64,000 bases of DNA from Pseudomonadota bacterium (GTDB lineage: Bacteria > Pseudomonadota > Gammaproteobacteria > Pseudomonadales > Pseudohongiellaceae), in NCBI GenBank assembly GCA_027623555.1, contig JAQBSZ010000009.1, forward strand, positions 1 through 64,000, in the 5' to 3' direction. A model generated the notes under the pieces. It was not told where the DNA came from and made no database searches. It worked only from the letters and a program-made list of their open reading frames with translations. The position numbers were made by a program, and so were the translations under genes. Below are positions 34,262 to 43,916 of the stretch, piece after piece; positions within the stretch are counted from its first letter, which is position 1; every line of letters starts with the position of its first letter.

Positions 34262-35953
34262 CTATCGCTGATTTGACGATTCGTCTCGTAGTGACTTAAA
34301 TTCATTTCCCTCAAACCATTCCGGAAACGTAGTTTCCTGACTGAGTTTCTGCGCGATCTCGAAATATATCAGTATGTCCTCCACGGCACCGCTGAAATTC
34401 CACGCCGGGTCATACTCATCATAAGGCGTATGATAGCGATTGTCGGTATAGTCCTGTGCCTGAGACGCACCATAGTCTCGTCCAAATTCGATGTTATCTT
34501 CGCCAGATTCAGCATAGAGTGCCGGGACGCCCACTTTGGCAAAGTTAAAATGGTCAGAGCGATAATAATAACCGCGCTCAGGATTTGGTTCTGCAACTAT
34601 ATACCTGTCTCGAGCCGCCGCCGCTTCTTGCAGATAATCTTCAAGTTCACTGCTGCGTGCTCCCACCACGATCACGTCCCGAGCTCGGCCTACGGTATTT
34701 AATATATCCATGTTGATATTCGCCACAGTGGTAGGGATGGGATAGAGCGGATGCTCTGCATACCATTGTGACCCCAGTAGTCCGGACTCCTCAGCTGTCA
34801 CCGACAGGAATACAATGGTCCGTTCTGGTGGTGCTACCCGGCCATGGAGATAAGCCAGTGCCAGTAGCCCTGCAGTACCAGTGGCGTTGTCGGCGGCGCC
34901 GTTCCAGATATTGTCTCCCTCGATCTCATTATTAATTCCCAGATGATCCCAGTGTGCGGTATAGATGATCGTTTCATCGGGTCGCCGGGTTCCTGGAATG
35001 GCAGCGATTACGTTCTGCGAAGTAGAAGTTCGCACAGAGTTTTCAATGCTTGCGCTGGCCTTGATATCGGCCAGTGGAACGGCAATGAAGCCGGGTTCGG
35101 CGGCGGCCGCTTTCAATGCCTGGTAATCGAGTCCGGCGCCGTCGAACAGGGCTTCGGCTGAGTCAAGGGTCAGCCATCCTTCGATTTCGGTGCGGTGGCC
35201 ATTGAGATTTTCCGCTTCCAGGCCAATTTGAGGCCCTGACCAACTGTTGTTCACTACCTCCCAGCCGTAACCCGCCGGGCCCGTCTCATGCACAATCAGA
35301 GCCGCCGCCGCGCCCTGCCGTGCGGCCTCCTCATATTTGTAAGTCCAGCGACCGTAGTAAGTCATGGCGTTACCATTAAACAACGCCGGATCCTGGGTGG
35401 CATAACCCGGATCATTCACCAGGATAATAACGGTCTTGTCAGTCACATCGATCCCAGCATAGTCATTCCAGTCGCGCTCAGGCGCGACGATTCCGTAACC
35501 AACGAAAACTACATCACTGCCCTGAACAGTAATAAAAGGTAGCTGCTGTTGCGTACCCACCACCATCTGCTCGCCGTAAATAAACGTGGCTTCATAGTCA
35601 CTTCCCTGCAGGTAGAGCAGGGCGTCACTCGAAGTATTGAGTTCGGTCACAGCAACCGCTTGGAAATAGGAATCTCCATTTCCCGGGCCGATACCCAGCC
35701 TGGCGAACTCTTCCTGCAAGTAGGCGATAGTTTTCTCCTCACCAGGTGTAGCAGGAGCTCGACCCTCGAACTCATCGGAAGCCAGCACCGAGGTATGCCG
35801 GTGCAGCAGCGCCTCGATCTCGCCACTTAAGGAATCTGCGACGAGTGAAGAGGTGGGTGATGTATTCCTTGATGCTTCATCTGACGGGCTTTCACCGCAG
35901 GACGATAAAACCAGGGAAAATAATAGTATTAGGTGCGTTGCGCGGGTATGCAT
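34262..35953 (-). CDS. M28-family metallopeptidase lipoprotein with PA domain
   Basis: 563 residues. ATG at 35953 follows GAGG by six bases. The lipobox VLSSC (Cys at about 19) makes it a lipoprotein. A PA insert region (about 150-300: YGIVAPERDWNDYAGIDVTDKTVIILVNDPG) precedes the dinuclear zinc catalytic domain, whose ligands are seen in IIYTAHWDHLG (His, Asp pair), WNGAADNATGTAGLLALA (bridging Asp), VTAEESGLLGS (catalytic and ligand Glu) and YYRSDHFNFAKVGVPAL (His). It should act as a periplasmic aminopeptidase or carboxypeptidase. The gene is alone between spacers, convergent with nothing close. Confidence 0.92.
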   Translation of the reverse strand: MHTRATHLILLFSLVLSSCGESPSDEASRNTSPTSSLVADSLSGEIEALLHRHTSVLASDEFEGRAPATPGEEKTIAYLQEEFARLGIGPGNGDSYFQAVAVTELNTSSDALLYLQGSDYEATFIYGEQMVVGTQQQLPFITVQGSDVVFVGYGIVAPERDWNDYAGIDVTDKTVIILVNDPGYATQDPALFNGNAMTYYGRWTYKYEEAARQGAAAALIVHETGPAGYGWEVVNNSWSGPQIGLEAENLNGHRTEIEGWLTLDSAEALFDGAGLDYQALKAAAAEPGFIAVPLADIKASASIENSVRTSTSQNVIAAIPGTRRPDETIIYTAHWDHLGINNEIEGDNIWNGAADNATGTAGLLALAYLHGRVAPPERTIVFLSVTAEESGLLGSQWYAEHPLYPIPTTVANINMDILNTVGRARDVIVVGARSSELEDYLQEAAAARDRYIVAEPNPERGYYYRSDHFNFAKVGVPALYAESGEDNIEFGRDYGASQAQDYTDNRYHTPYDEYDPAWNFSGAVEDILIYFEIAQKLSQETTFPEWFEGNEFKSLRDESSNQR

Positions 35954-36182
35954 GATGACCTCGAGCTTACTGTGCAGGCTGTATTAGACAATAGAAGGAT
36001 GAGCATATATGGCAGCGACACGGTTCGTCTACTCTGGCGCAAGAGAAATAAATTTCCTAAACGTGCAGATATAAGTTATAAATTGAACTTGTACCTTAGC
36101 GCGCTGGCTGAAATTTCTATCCGGGCCAGATTAAGTGCAGCTTATGTAATCTGAGTGAATCACCGCCTACAGGAAACAGAAC

Positions 36183-36947
36183 ATGGCTGAATTTCTGAAT
36201 GAATTTCCTGAAGTCGCCGCAATACTAGTTCTAATTCTCGGTTTCGCTCTAGCTAAACTTGCCCAGCACCAGGCAGGCAGACTGCTCACCTTCCTGGACC
36301 GAATTACCTCTCGCTATGCTACCAGCGACGCCACAGTAATTTCTCCAGATCTTATACGCTTGTCGCAGTCTGCGGCCTATTGGGTAGTGGCACTCTTCTC
36401 AATGGTAATTGCGCTGCAGATGCTCGGAGATGGGCAATTCTCGAACTGGCTAGAAAACGTCCTGGCCTTTGTACCTCGAATACTTGTTGGTTTGGTTATT
36501 ATCGGGGTAGGCAATGTGCTTGGTGTGGTTTCGCGTTACTTGCTTTCGCAATTAAGCGAGTCCATGACACCAAATTCAGCGGCGCCCCGCTTCGTCCATC
36601 TAGCCATCATGACGATCTCCATCGTGCTTGGCCTGCAGCAGATGCTGATAGACATCTCCTTTATTACTCAGCTTCTGTTACTCATAATAATTCTAATCGG
36701 TGGTGCGCTTTCACTGGCGTTCGCCTTGGGCACAAAAGACTATGTAGCTAATCTGGTTGCACAATCAGAGTTCGATCAGTATCGGATCGGTGATCGTATT
36801 CGTGTTGACGATGTGGAAGGAGAGATTATCGAGATTACCAAGACCAGTGTGCGAATCGATGGCGATGAAGGCATCATCAGCATACCTGGTTCGACATTCA
36901 TTAATGCTAATGTCATGAAGTTACATGTGAGCAGCGATGCCAGCTAA
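36183..36947 (+). CDS. MscS-related small membrane protein (TM-helix repeat family)
   Basis: 254 residues. A helix near the N-terminus (VAAILVLILGFALAKL) and four or five further segments carry the repeated pattern of the conserved TM-helix family (YxxxxxxFVPRILVGLVIIGVGNVLG). The tail FALGTKDYVANLVAQSEFDQYRIGDRIRVDDVEGEIIEITKTSVRIDGDEGIISIPGSTF is a compact MscS-type beta domain. It could be a mechanosensitive or cation channel. It begins an operon: the MgtE-like gene starts inside its last codons (11-bp overlap). Confidence 0.8.
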   Translation: MAEFLNEFPEVAAILVLILGFALAKLAQHQAGRLLTFLDRITSRYATSDATVISPDLIRLSQSAAYWVVALFSMVIALQMLGDGQFSNWLENVLAFVPRILVGLVIIGVGNVLGVVSRYLLSQLSESMTPNSAAPRFVHLAIMTISIVLGLQQMLIDISFITQLLLLIIILIGGALSLAFALGTKDYVANLVAQSEFDQYRIGDRIRVDDVEGEIIEITKTSVRIDGDEGIISIPGSTFINANVMKLHVSSDAS

Positions 36948-37749
36948 GGATTCAAAGCTGCTGCAGGGTTTTGCAAGGAAAGCGCCTGAAGATTTCGCAC
37001 ACGCTGTAGATAGTGCGCCGGCTGGTGAAGTGGCGGAAATACTTGGGGGCCTTCCAGTAGAGGCTCGAGCCACCGTGGTTGCACATCTCTCTCCAGGCTG
37101 TATCGATACATTGAAAATGGAGCATCCATTGTACATCAGCGAGTGTATCGCCAATGGCGGCTTGGAAGATGCGAAGGCAATCCTGGTCCGTCTGGCACGC
37201 AGCAGTCGTCTGGATCTGGTAAATGCGATGCCGGCGAACGCCAGGCGTCGCGCACTACTGCGTTTTATGAACTATCCCGATCATAGTATCGGAAACTTTG
37301 TAACCAGCGAAGTAATCATCGTGCCACAGGATTCTCAGACGGATACAGTGCTGGCACTTATTCGCAAGAGTCGTCCGGGTTGCCCGGTGTTGTTACAGTC
37401 ATCTAAAGGCACATACGCCGGGATTATGGATGCGCGCCGGGTTATCGAGGGTAATTCGCATGAATCAATCGAGAATTTCGCTGATGAAGTGAAGCCACTC
37501 CAGGCTGAAATGCCAATTCTGGAAGCGGTCAATGTAGACCAGTGGAATACTCACACACTCTTACCCGTAGTGGATTTTGAGAATCACATTCTCGGAGTAG
37601 TAGACAGGGAGGATATTGTAGCTCATGTCTCCCATCATGCACCCCAGGTCGAACGCGCTCGGGATGCGCTGCAATCGGTGCTTTATTTGTACCTGAAGGT
37701 TATGTCTTCCATGATGCAATCGCTCTTCAGCAAGGGTGAGTCAACATGA
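36937..37749 (+). CDS. Soluble MgtE N-domain/CBS protein without membrane part
   Basis: 270 residues and no membrane segment. Residues about 10-95 form an MgtE_N-type helical domain (EVAEILGGLPVEARATVVAHLSP...), followed by a CBS pair at about 105-230 (IGNFVTSEVIIVPQDSQTDTVLALI... HTLLPVVDFENHILGVVDREDIV). The last 35 residues are helical and mildly hydrophobic. The next gene encodes a full MgtE with the same two domains plus the channel, overlapping by four bases (ATGA). This looks like a partial paralogue that may bind Mg2+ or nucleotides and adjust the channel; that role is inferred. Confidence 0.85.
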   Translation: MPAKDSKLLQGFARKAPEDFAHAVDSAPAGEVAEILGGLPVEARATVVAHLSPGCIDTLKMEHPLYISECIANGGLEDAKAILVRLARSSRLDLVNAMPANARRRALLRFMNYPDHSIGNFVTSEVIIVPQDSQTDTVLALIRKSRPGCPVLLQSSKGTYAGIMDARRVIEGNSHESIENFADEVKPLQAEMPILEAVNVDQWNTHTLLPVVDFENHILGVVDREDIVAHVSHHAPQVERARDALQSVLYLYLKVMSSMMQSLFSKGEST

Positions 37750-39035
37750 CCTTGAGTGTTCAATTAAAGGAGGCCTACCTCGCGCTGCATCCGAAACAGA
37801 GCACAGAGTTGCTGGAACAATTAGCCGTTGACGAACTTTCAATGGAGTTGGAATCGATAACCCCGCGAGCAATTCTGCCTATCCTGGACAGACTGACATC
37901 GAGTCGAGCTAACCAGGTATTTGCTCATCTGGATGATGAACAGAGACGAGGCGTACTAAAGGAAGCATCACCCCGCCTGGCGGTGTTGCTGGTTGCGGAA
38001 TACAACGAGGAACAGAGAGAGTCGCTGTTTTCGAGTTTGGATGCGGCAGTGCGCAACGATCTGGAACGTATTCTGGAATTCCCGGAAGACACCGCCGGGC
38101 GTTTGATGGAGAAGCCCGTCGATGTTCATTCTGATATGACCATCGAACAAGTCAAGAATCGAATCCGCGAATCAGATGTCAATCGCGCGCGTTCGGTCTA
38201 TGTAGTCAATAACAAGAATAAACTGGTCGGCAGAGTAGACATGCAGGATTTAGCATTGGCGGAGCCGGGCGATGAATTTTCAAAATTCATTCACAAATCT
38301 CGCCTGGCCGTTCCGGCTACGGCAAAAAGAGAAGAGATCGTCGATTTCCTGGAACAAAATCGCGTGGATTCCGTGCCTGTAGTGGATACAGAAGGCCGCT
38401 TGATGGGAATAGTTCGCTACCAGAAAATATTTGAAGCCATCGAAAGTGTTGCATCGTCAGATATGCTCCGCATGATGGGTGGCAGCGGCGATGAACGCGC
38501 GCTATCTACAGCGACATTCTCAATCAAACGCCGTTTACCGTGGTTGCATATCAACCTGTTGACTGCATTTCTTGCTGCATCGGTGGTGGGGCTGTTCGAG
38601 AACTTGATTGCCCAGTTCACCGCACTGGCTGTGTTATTACCTGTGGTGGCAGGTCAATCGGGGAATGCCGGCTCGCAGGCGCTCGCTGTGACTATACGTG
38701 GAATCGCTCTGCGAGAGATCGGCACGAGAGAGTGGCGCGGTGTGCTTAGAAAGGAAGTGATGGTCGGTCTGGTTAACGGAGTTGTGTTGGCATCAACCTG
38801 CGGACTCGGTGTGTTTCTCTGGAGCCGTTCGATTGGATTGTCATTGGTGATCGCAGTTGCCATGGTGCTTTCGATGATAGCCGCCGGAATAGCTGGGGCC
38901 CTGGTGCCCCTGGTGTTGACTCGTGTCGGGCAGGACCCGGCCACTGCTTCGTCAATCATTCTCACGACGGTAACCGACGTGGCAGGCTTCTTTGCCTTTC
39001 TCGGAACTGCTTCCCTCCTGGCGTTTATGTTATAG
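37746..39035 (+). CDS. mgtE: MgtE-family magnesium transporter/channel
   Basis: 429 residues, typical of the family. Domain order: MgtE_N (1-120), CBS pair (about 125-245: EDTAGRLMEKPVDVHSDMTIEQV and NRVDSVPVVDTEGRLMGIVRYQKIF), plug helix, then five membrane helices beginning LPWLHINLLTAFLAASVVGLFE and the pore motif ALAVLLPVVAGQSGNAGSQALAVTIRGIAL, which is the conserved Mg2+ selectivity region. It imports Mg2+ and is gated by Mg2+ binding between its cytoplasmic domains. It is the last gene of the MscS-like / MgtE-N / MgtE operon. Confidence 0.95.
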   Translation: MTLSVQLKEAYLALHPKQSTELLEQLAVDELSMELESITPRAILPILDRLTSSRANQVFAHLDDEQRRGVLKEASPRLAVLLVAEYNEEQRESLFSSLDAAVRNDLERILEFPEDTAGRLMEKPVDVHSDMTIEQVKNRIRESDVNRARSVYVVNNKNKLVGRVDMQDLALAEPGDEFSKFIHKSRLAVPATAKREEIVDFLEQNRVDSVPVVDTEGRLMGIVRYQKIFEAIESVASSDMLRMMGGSGDERALSTATFSIKRRLPWLHINLLTAFLAASVVGLFENLIAQFTALAVLLPVVAGQSGNAGSQALAVTIRGIALREIGTREWRGVLRKEVMVGLVNGVVLASTCGLGVFLWSRSIGLSLVIAVAMVLSMIAAGIAGALVPLVLTRVGQDPATASSIILTTVTDVAGFFAFLGTASLLAFML

Positions 39036-39054
39036 CCGCTGCTTGTCTCTGTAG

Positions 39055-39873
39055 CTAACTCTGGTTCACTACGATCTTACGGTATAAGTGCCAGGTCGCA
39101 TGCCCTAATATCGGCAAGGCTACCGCCAGTCCGATTAAAAACAGTGCGGCCCCCAGGGCTATAAACACAACAACAACGATTCCCCATACAGCAAGCACAT
39201 AGACGTTTAGTGAAAATGCCTTGATCGAAACCGTAATCGCCGTCATTGCAGTAACCGGCTTGTCAAGGGCTAGTGGAAAAGCCACGACTGATAGGGCCAT
39301 TGCCGCAAAGGCAAACAGGAAACCGACAAAATTGCCATAAGCGATGAGTGCTCCGCCGCGCCGAGTAGTCAGTACCTGGTTAATAAAATCAGCCATTGAA
39401 CTCGGTGGGTTCTCGCCAAACAAACCGAAATAGATGAGCTCGGCCATGTAAACCCAGGAGACGTAAAGCACCATCATCAAAAACGACAATGCCAGTATGG
39501 GTGCGAATGAGTGGGTATGAATAAATCTGAATGAAGATCGCCAGTTCATGTCTAATCCTTTTTCCCGACGACGACTCATTTCGAAAAATGCGATGGCGAC
39601 AATAGGCCCGATCAGATTAAAGCCTGCAACCATGGGAAAAACGAGGTAGCGCATTTCTTGCCCGAAGGCGAACAGAGAAAAGACCAGAGCGAATAAGAAA
39701 TAGAAGAGAATTAGAAGTGCAATGGAACTTGGTTTCGCGCCGTAGTCATCATAGCCTTCCCGCAAAGATTGCCAGAGATCTCGCAGACCAATCCTGTTGA
39801 TCTGAATATCTTTTGCCGAAAGACAAATATCTTCAAATGCAGATTCTTTTTGCTGATGAGTAAGTTCAACCAT
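39055..39873 (-). CDS. DUF2189 membrane protein
   Basis: 272 residues with six membrane helices. The start INRIGLRDLWQSLREGYDDYGAKPSSIALLILFYFLFALVFSLFAFG and the later RREKGLDMNWRSSF are typical of DUF2189 proteins. Members are found in many alpha- and gammaproteobacteria, sometimes near cytochrome oxidase genes; function is not known. It converges with mgtE, 19 bp apart. Confidence 0.87.
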   Translation of the reverse strand: MVELTHQQKESAFEDICLSAKDIQINRIGLRDLWQSLREGYDDYGAKPSSIALLILFYFLFALVFSLFAFGQEMRYLVFPMVAGFNLIGPIVAIAFFEMSRRREKGLDMNWRSSFRFIHTHSFAPILALSFLMMVLYVSWVYMAELIYFGLFGENPPSSMADFINQVLTTRRGGALIAYGNFVGFLFAFAAMALSVVAFPLALDKPVTAMTAITVSIKAFSLNVYVLAVWGIVVVVFIALGAALFLIGLAVALPILGHATWHLYRKIVVNQS

Positions 39874-40368
39874 GTAAATACCGCCTCCAAATCAATTAGG
39901 TCTGCAGCAAGGTTGCTCACTTATGCCTCGAGTGAATTCAGTCAAGCTACGCTTGCTGGAGGCTAATTCCAGTGGCAGATTCGATCTCAAATCCCCAGTT
40001 TCGGCAGAGTACATTAAGAGCGAGATCATTCCGTGGTTTGAGTTTACTCTTGAAAACTTTTTGAATACAAGTCTAAACGCCAGGGGACGCTCATTATTTA
40101 GCTAATTAGCGCAAATTCAGTAATTCTCATTAGTGCCCCAACGCACCAAGTCTTCCATGCTCGCCATCGATAACAAGGCACTGAATTCCCCAGGCTACAA
40201 GATTCTGTGTTATCGCAAAAACCAGTAATTTTCTCATCCAATCTCGAGCGCCGGATTTTCTGACTTAGCCGTTTCTGAAACTATCCTCCCGAGTAAATAA
40301 TTGAAAGACAAGATGAAAGAACAGGCGTATAAGTACGCTGATTTTTAACTATTTCAGGATCTATTCAA
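39874..40368. other. 495-bp intergenic stretch, divergent promoters
   Basis: No gene or clear repeat seen. A 60-codon frame at 39923-40105 has no ribosome site and no recognisable sequence. The region separates divergent genes and must hold both promoters. Confidence 0.5.
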
Positions 40369-41700
40369 ATGGAAGAACTGGTCTGGGATACGAAAATGCT
40401 GATCTCGGGTGTGATTCTCATAATCACATTTATCGCAATCTTTACCGAAGGCGTACATGGCGTTCACCGGGTGAAAGTAGCCATGGCTGGTGCCGCAACT
40501 ATGATCGTAGCCGGGCAGGTGGCTGGGTTCTATTCGCCCGATCTCGCCATCGAAGCGATTGACTGGAACGTAGTGCTACTGCTCGGTGGCATGATGACAA
40601 TCGTGGCAATCATGATTCCCACGGGTGGATTTCAACAACTGGCTTATGGAATAGCCGACTTCAGCAAAGGCCGCCTGTTCCTGCTGCTAGTGTTGATGGG
40701 AACACTCGTGACTGTCCTGTCACTCCTGTTGGATAACGTCACCACCGTTGTCATTTTTGGTCCGTTAATCATCTTGATCTGTCAGTCATTGAAGGTTAGC
40801 CCGATTCCTTTTCTGCTTGCTGCTGCCTTGCTGTCCGACACCGGCGGCGTGGCAACACTGGTTGGCGACCCACCTAACCTGATGATTGGTTCGGCTGCCG
40901 GTATCGATTTCAATACCTTTGTCTATCACATGGGGCTGATGGTATTGGTAGCCTGGATAGTTATTCTATTGTTTCTGCGTGTGCTTTTTGCCAAGGAGTT
41001 GTCAGTAATTCCTGCTGCGCTCTCTCTGGAGAACAGGCTGCAGATAGCCGACCGGAGAACCTGGAATGCAGCGCTGCTTGTTCTTGGAGTGATGGTCATA
41101 GGATTCATCATCCATAGCCGTATTGGCTGGGAACCCTGGTTGGTCACAGCGATGGGTTTAACGCTGCTTATTTTTATTGGTAGAAACATCGACCTTGAAG
41201 AATCCGTGGCCCACATCGAGCTGGCTTTGCTAATGTTCTTCATCTCGCTGTTTATCATCGTGGGTGGTGTAGAGAATAGTCAATTTCTCGAATATCTGGG
41301 CCAGTTTATTGTTCCCTTTGTGCAAGATGACTTGATGTCTTCAACCATTATTCTTATGTGGGCGTCGGCAATCCTGTCTGCAGCGATAGACAACATTCCC
41401 TTCACCGCGGCGATGATCCCGATAATCCTTGGCATGGAGACGCAAGGCATCAACGTAACACCGCTGTGGTGGGGACTGGCGGCTGGAGTAGGCATGGGTG
41501 GCAACGGGACTCACCTGGGCTCCACTGCCAATGTGTTTATCGTGACAATTTCAGAGAAGCTGGCCAAGGACTCGGGTGATCCGTCGCTGGCAATTACTCC
41601 GGGACTGTGGTTCCGCAAGGGAACTCCTGTCATGCTGATGACTCTGGTAACCTGCACAATAATCATGCTGCTGTTTTTCGATTTCTTTGCCGGCAATTGA
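40369..41700 (+). CDS. ArsB/NhaD-family ion transporter
   Basis: 443 residues with about 11 helices. The ion-transporter superfamily marks are seen: DWNVVLLLGGMMTIVAIMIPTGGFQQLA near residue 65, LLDNVTTVVIFGPLIILIC, LLSDTGGVATLVGDPPNLMIGSAAGIDF (the first repeat hairpin) and the second-repeat hairpin WASAILSAAIDNIPFTAAMIPI with GVGMGGNGTHLGSTANVFIV. This matches bacterial P-protein-like/ArsB/NhaD transporters: Na+/H+ exchange, arsenite or organic anion transport. No ars genes are nearby, so arsenic is not favoured. Confidence 0.9.
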   Translation: MEELVWDTKMLISGVILIITFIAIFTEGVHGVHRVKVAMAGAATMIVAGQVAGFYSPDLAIEAIDWNVVLLLGGMMTIVAIMIPTGGFQQLAYGIADFSKGRLFLLLVLMGTLVTVLSLLLDNVTTVVIFGPLIILICQSLKVSPIPFLLAAALLSDTGGVATLVGDPPNLMIGSAAGIDFNTFVYHMGLMVLVAWIVILLFLRVLFAKELSVIPAALSLENRLQIADRRTWNAALLVLGVMVIGFIIHSRIGWEPWLVTAMGLTLLIFIGRNIDLEESVAHIELALLMFFISLFIIVGGVENSQFLEYLGQFIVPFVQDDLMSSTIILMWASAILSAAIDNIPFTAAMIPIILGMETQGINVTPLWWGLAAGVGMGGNGTHLGSTANVFIVTISEKLAKDSGDPSLAITPGLWFRKGTPVMLMTLVTCTIIMLLFFDFFAGN

Positions 41701-41860
41701 GCAGGTGAAGGGATGACGGGACATTCATAAATTATTAATTTAGAGGGCAAATTCTCAAATTGGCTTGGTGTTCCGCAATGGACCAGTCAAATATCCGATT
41801 TGCAGGCGCCTAATAAATCCAATCCAATTTCAACGCTGTGTTGATTGAACTGAATTTGCA

Positions 41861-43495
41861 ATGCTCAGACTGAATCAACTGTCATTAACCGAACTGCGCG
41901 GTGACCTGTACGGAGGGCTTACCGCGGCGGTCATAGCCTTACCGCTGGCTCTGGCTTTCGGGGTTGCCTCGGGGATGGGACCGGTGGCCGGCCTCTACGG
42001 CGCTATCTGTGTCGGATTTTTTGCAGCATTGTTCGGTGGTACCAATGCCCAGATATCGGGCCCTACCGGGCCGATGACTGTAGTGTCCGCTAGCGTTTTT
42101 ACCCAGTTCGCGGCCGATCCGGCAATAGCGTTTACCGTAGTAATGCTGGCGGGTGGTTTTCAGATCCTGTTCGGTTGCTTGAAGTTGGGACGTTATATCA
42201 ATCTTATGCCCTATCCTGTGATCTCTGGTTTTATGACCGGTGTCGGATGTATCCTTATCATCCTGCAGTTGGAGCCGTTGACCGGACATATTGCCGCTCC
42301 AACAGTAGTCAATGCAATTACCGCCCTCCCCAGTGACTTGATTTCTATTAACTGGCCGGCCTTCGGCATTGGCTTATTCGCGTTCCTGTTGTGCCTGCTA
42401 ATGCCAAAACCAGTGGCGAAAAAACTGCCCCCTGCACTACTTGCATTGGTGCTAGGCAGCGTGGCTGCCTTGCTGATCGATGGCATTCCCACGCTCGGTG
42501 AGGTTCCGGTTGCTATGCCGGACCTGCAGTTGCCAAGAATCGATTTCGCCCAACTCAATATCATGTTGTTGTCAGCTCTGGTTCTCGCCGCGCTTGGTTC
42601 CATCGACAGTCTGCTGACCTCCCTGGTGGCGGATAATCTCACCCGAACTTTTCATGACTCGGACAAGGAATTGGTTGGCCAAGGTGTGGGCAACCTGCTG
42701 GCGGGATTCGTAGGGGGATTACCGGGAGCAGGTGCGACGATTCGCACTTTGGGAAACATCAATGCCGGAGGCAGAACACCTCTGTCAGGCATCTTCCATG
42801 CTGTAGTGCTGCTGGTAATCGTATTGGGACTGGGCCGAGTCGTGGCATTTGTCCCTCATGCCGCACTGGCCGGTATCCTGCTGAAGGTCGGCACCGATGT
42901 AATCGACTGGCGATTTATCAAACGCATAAACCGGGCGCCGCGTGTCGATGCGGTGCTCATGGTAATTGTATTGCTGGTGACGATATTCGTGGATGTGATA
43001 ACAGCCGTCGCGGTCGGCGTAGTCTTTGCGAGCCTGATCTTCGTAAAGGAGATGGCGGAGTTTCAGGCGCAATCAATTCGCGCCATCGTCGGGGAGGAGG
43101 GAGACGAGTCTTTTTCCAAGTCGGAAAATGAGGCTTACCTGAAATGCAATAGGTGCGTGGCTGTACTGCATCTCTCCGGCCCCATGAGCTTCGGTGCTGC
43201 CAATGAAATGATGCGGCGCATCGCCCTGATTAATCCGGTAAAAGTGCTCGTGATCGACCTGACTCATGTCCCCGGGGTCGATGGCAGCGCGGCCCGCACC
43301 CTGGAGGAAATTATCCAGCGGGCGCTTCAGGCTGACCAGCAGGTCTTCGTCGCCGGGATACAGTTCGGTGTCGCCCGCTTATTGAGTAGAATGGGAGTAT
43401 TTGATGAATTGAGAGTGACAACCCGATTCGCAACACGATTAGAAGCGCTCAAGGCGGCCGCTAAAGCAATTGGCAACACGCCTAGCAGTAAATAG
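41861..43495 (+). CDS. SulP-family anion transporter with STAS domain
   Basis: 544 residues. The SulP signature LYGGLTAAVIALPLALAFGVASGMGPVAGLYGAI and GGTNAQISGPTGPMTVVSA open the membrane core of about 11-14 helices; the C-terminal STAS domain follows (about 435-530: CVAVLHLSGPMSFGAANEMM, VLVIDLTHVPGVDGSAARTLEEI). Bacterial SulP proteins carry sulfate, bicarbonate or C4 dicarboxylates; the STAS with DGSA resembles an anti-sigma-antagonist-like regulatory domain. The gene starts at 41861 without a clear ribosome site. Confidence 0.93.
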   Translation: MLRLNQLSLTELRGDLYGGLTAAVIALPLALAFGVASGMGPVAGLYGAICVGFFAALFGGTNAQISGPTGPMTVVSASVFTQFAADPAIAFTVVMLAGGFQILFGCLKLGRYINLMPYPVISGFMTGVGCILIILQLEPLTGHIAAPTVVNAITALPSDLISINWPAFGIGLFAFLLCLLMPKPVAKKLPPALLALVLGSVAALLIDGIPTLGEVPVAMPDLQLPRIDFAQLNIMLLSALVLAALGSIDSLLTSLVADNLTRTFHDSDKELVGQGVGNLLAGFVGGLPGAGATIRTLGNINAGGRTPLSGIFHAVVLLVIVLGLGRVVAFVPHAALAGILLKVGTDVIDWRFIKRINRAPRVDAVLMVIVLLVTIFVDVITAVAVGVVFASLIFVKEMAEFQAQSIRAIVGEEGDESFSKSENEAYLKCNRCVAVLHLSGPMSFGAANEMMRRIALINPVKVLVIDLTHVPGVDGSAARTLEEIIQRALQADQQVFVAGIQFGVARLLSRMGVFDELRVTTRFATRLEALKAAAKAIGNTPSSK

Positions 43496-43548
43496 AAGCT
43501 GTGGAATTAGGGTCAGATCTATTTATTTATAGTTCCTGAAATCATTCT

Positions 43549-43743
43549 TTAGCCTTCGGTTTCGATACGGTTACAGTCCATCTCCAAATCGTCAACAAAA
43601 GTTTCGGCTGACTGATGAAACTTGTTCTGCAGCGTGAGGATCTCCTTTATGGCTGTAGTAAACTCCTTATGCTTCATTTGATCGCTCAGAAACAGCCAGA
43701 ACTCACCGAGCTTCTCAATATTAGATTCGGAGTAGTGCAGCAT
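43549..43743 (-). CDS. Small hypothetical protein
   Basis: 64 residues from the second ATG at 43743 (GGAG nine bases upstream); a first ATG at 43752 abuts that site. It is charged and helical (SNIEKLGEFWLFLSDQMKHKEF...), like a short coiled or four-helix fragment. I know no family. Coding status is uncertain. Confidence 0.4.
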   Translation of the reverse strand: MLHYSESNIEKLGEFWLFLSDQMKHKEFTTAIKEILTLQNKFHQSAETFVDDLEMDCNRIETEG

Positions 43744-43916
43744 TTCTCTCATCTCCGAAATTATACTTCATGCTTTCTCTATATGAGATTTTGCGTTTTC
43801 ATTAGACATTTTTCAGTGTTCCTTTATGGCATTTTTAGCCTATAGTCGAAGTTCCCATATAGGATTCCTATAGCAGGCCATAAGTCACATCTACGTGCAA
43901 ACCTTATAGAATCCCT

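Noticed and set aside
39923-40105. 60-codon frame in the divergent spacer
   Set aside because: No ribosome site and no recognisable protein features.
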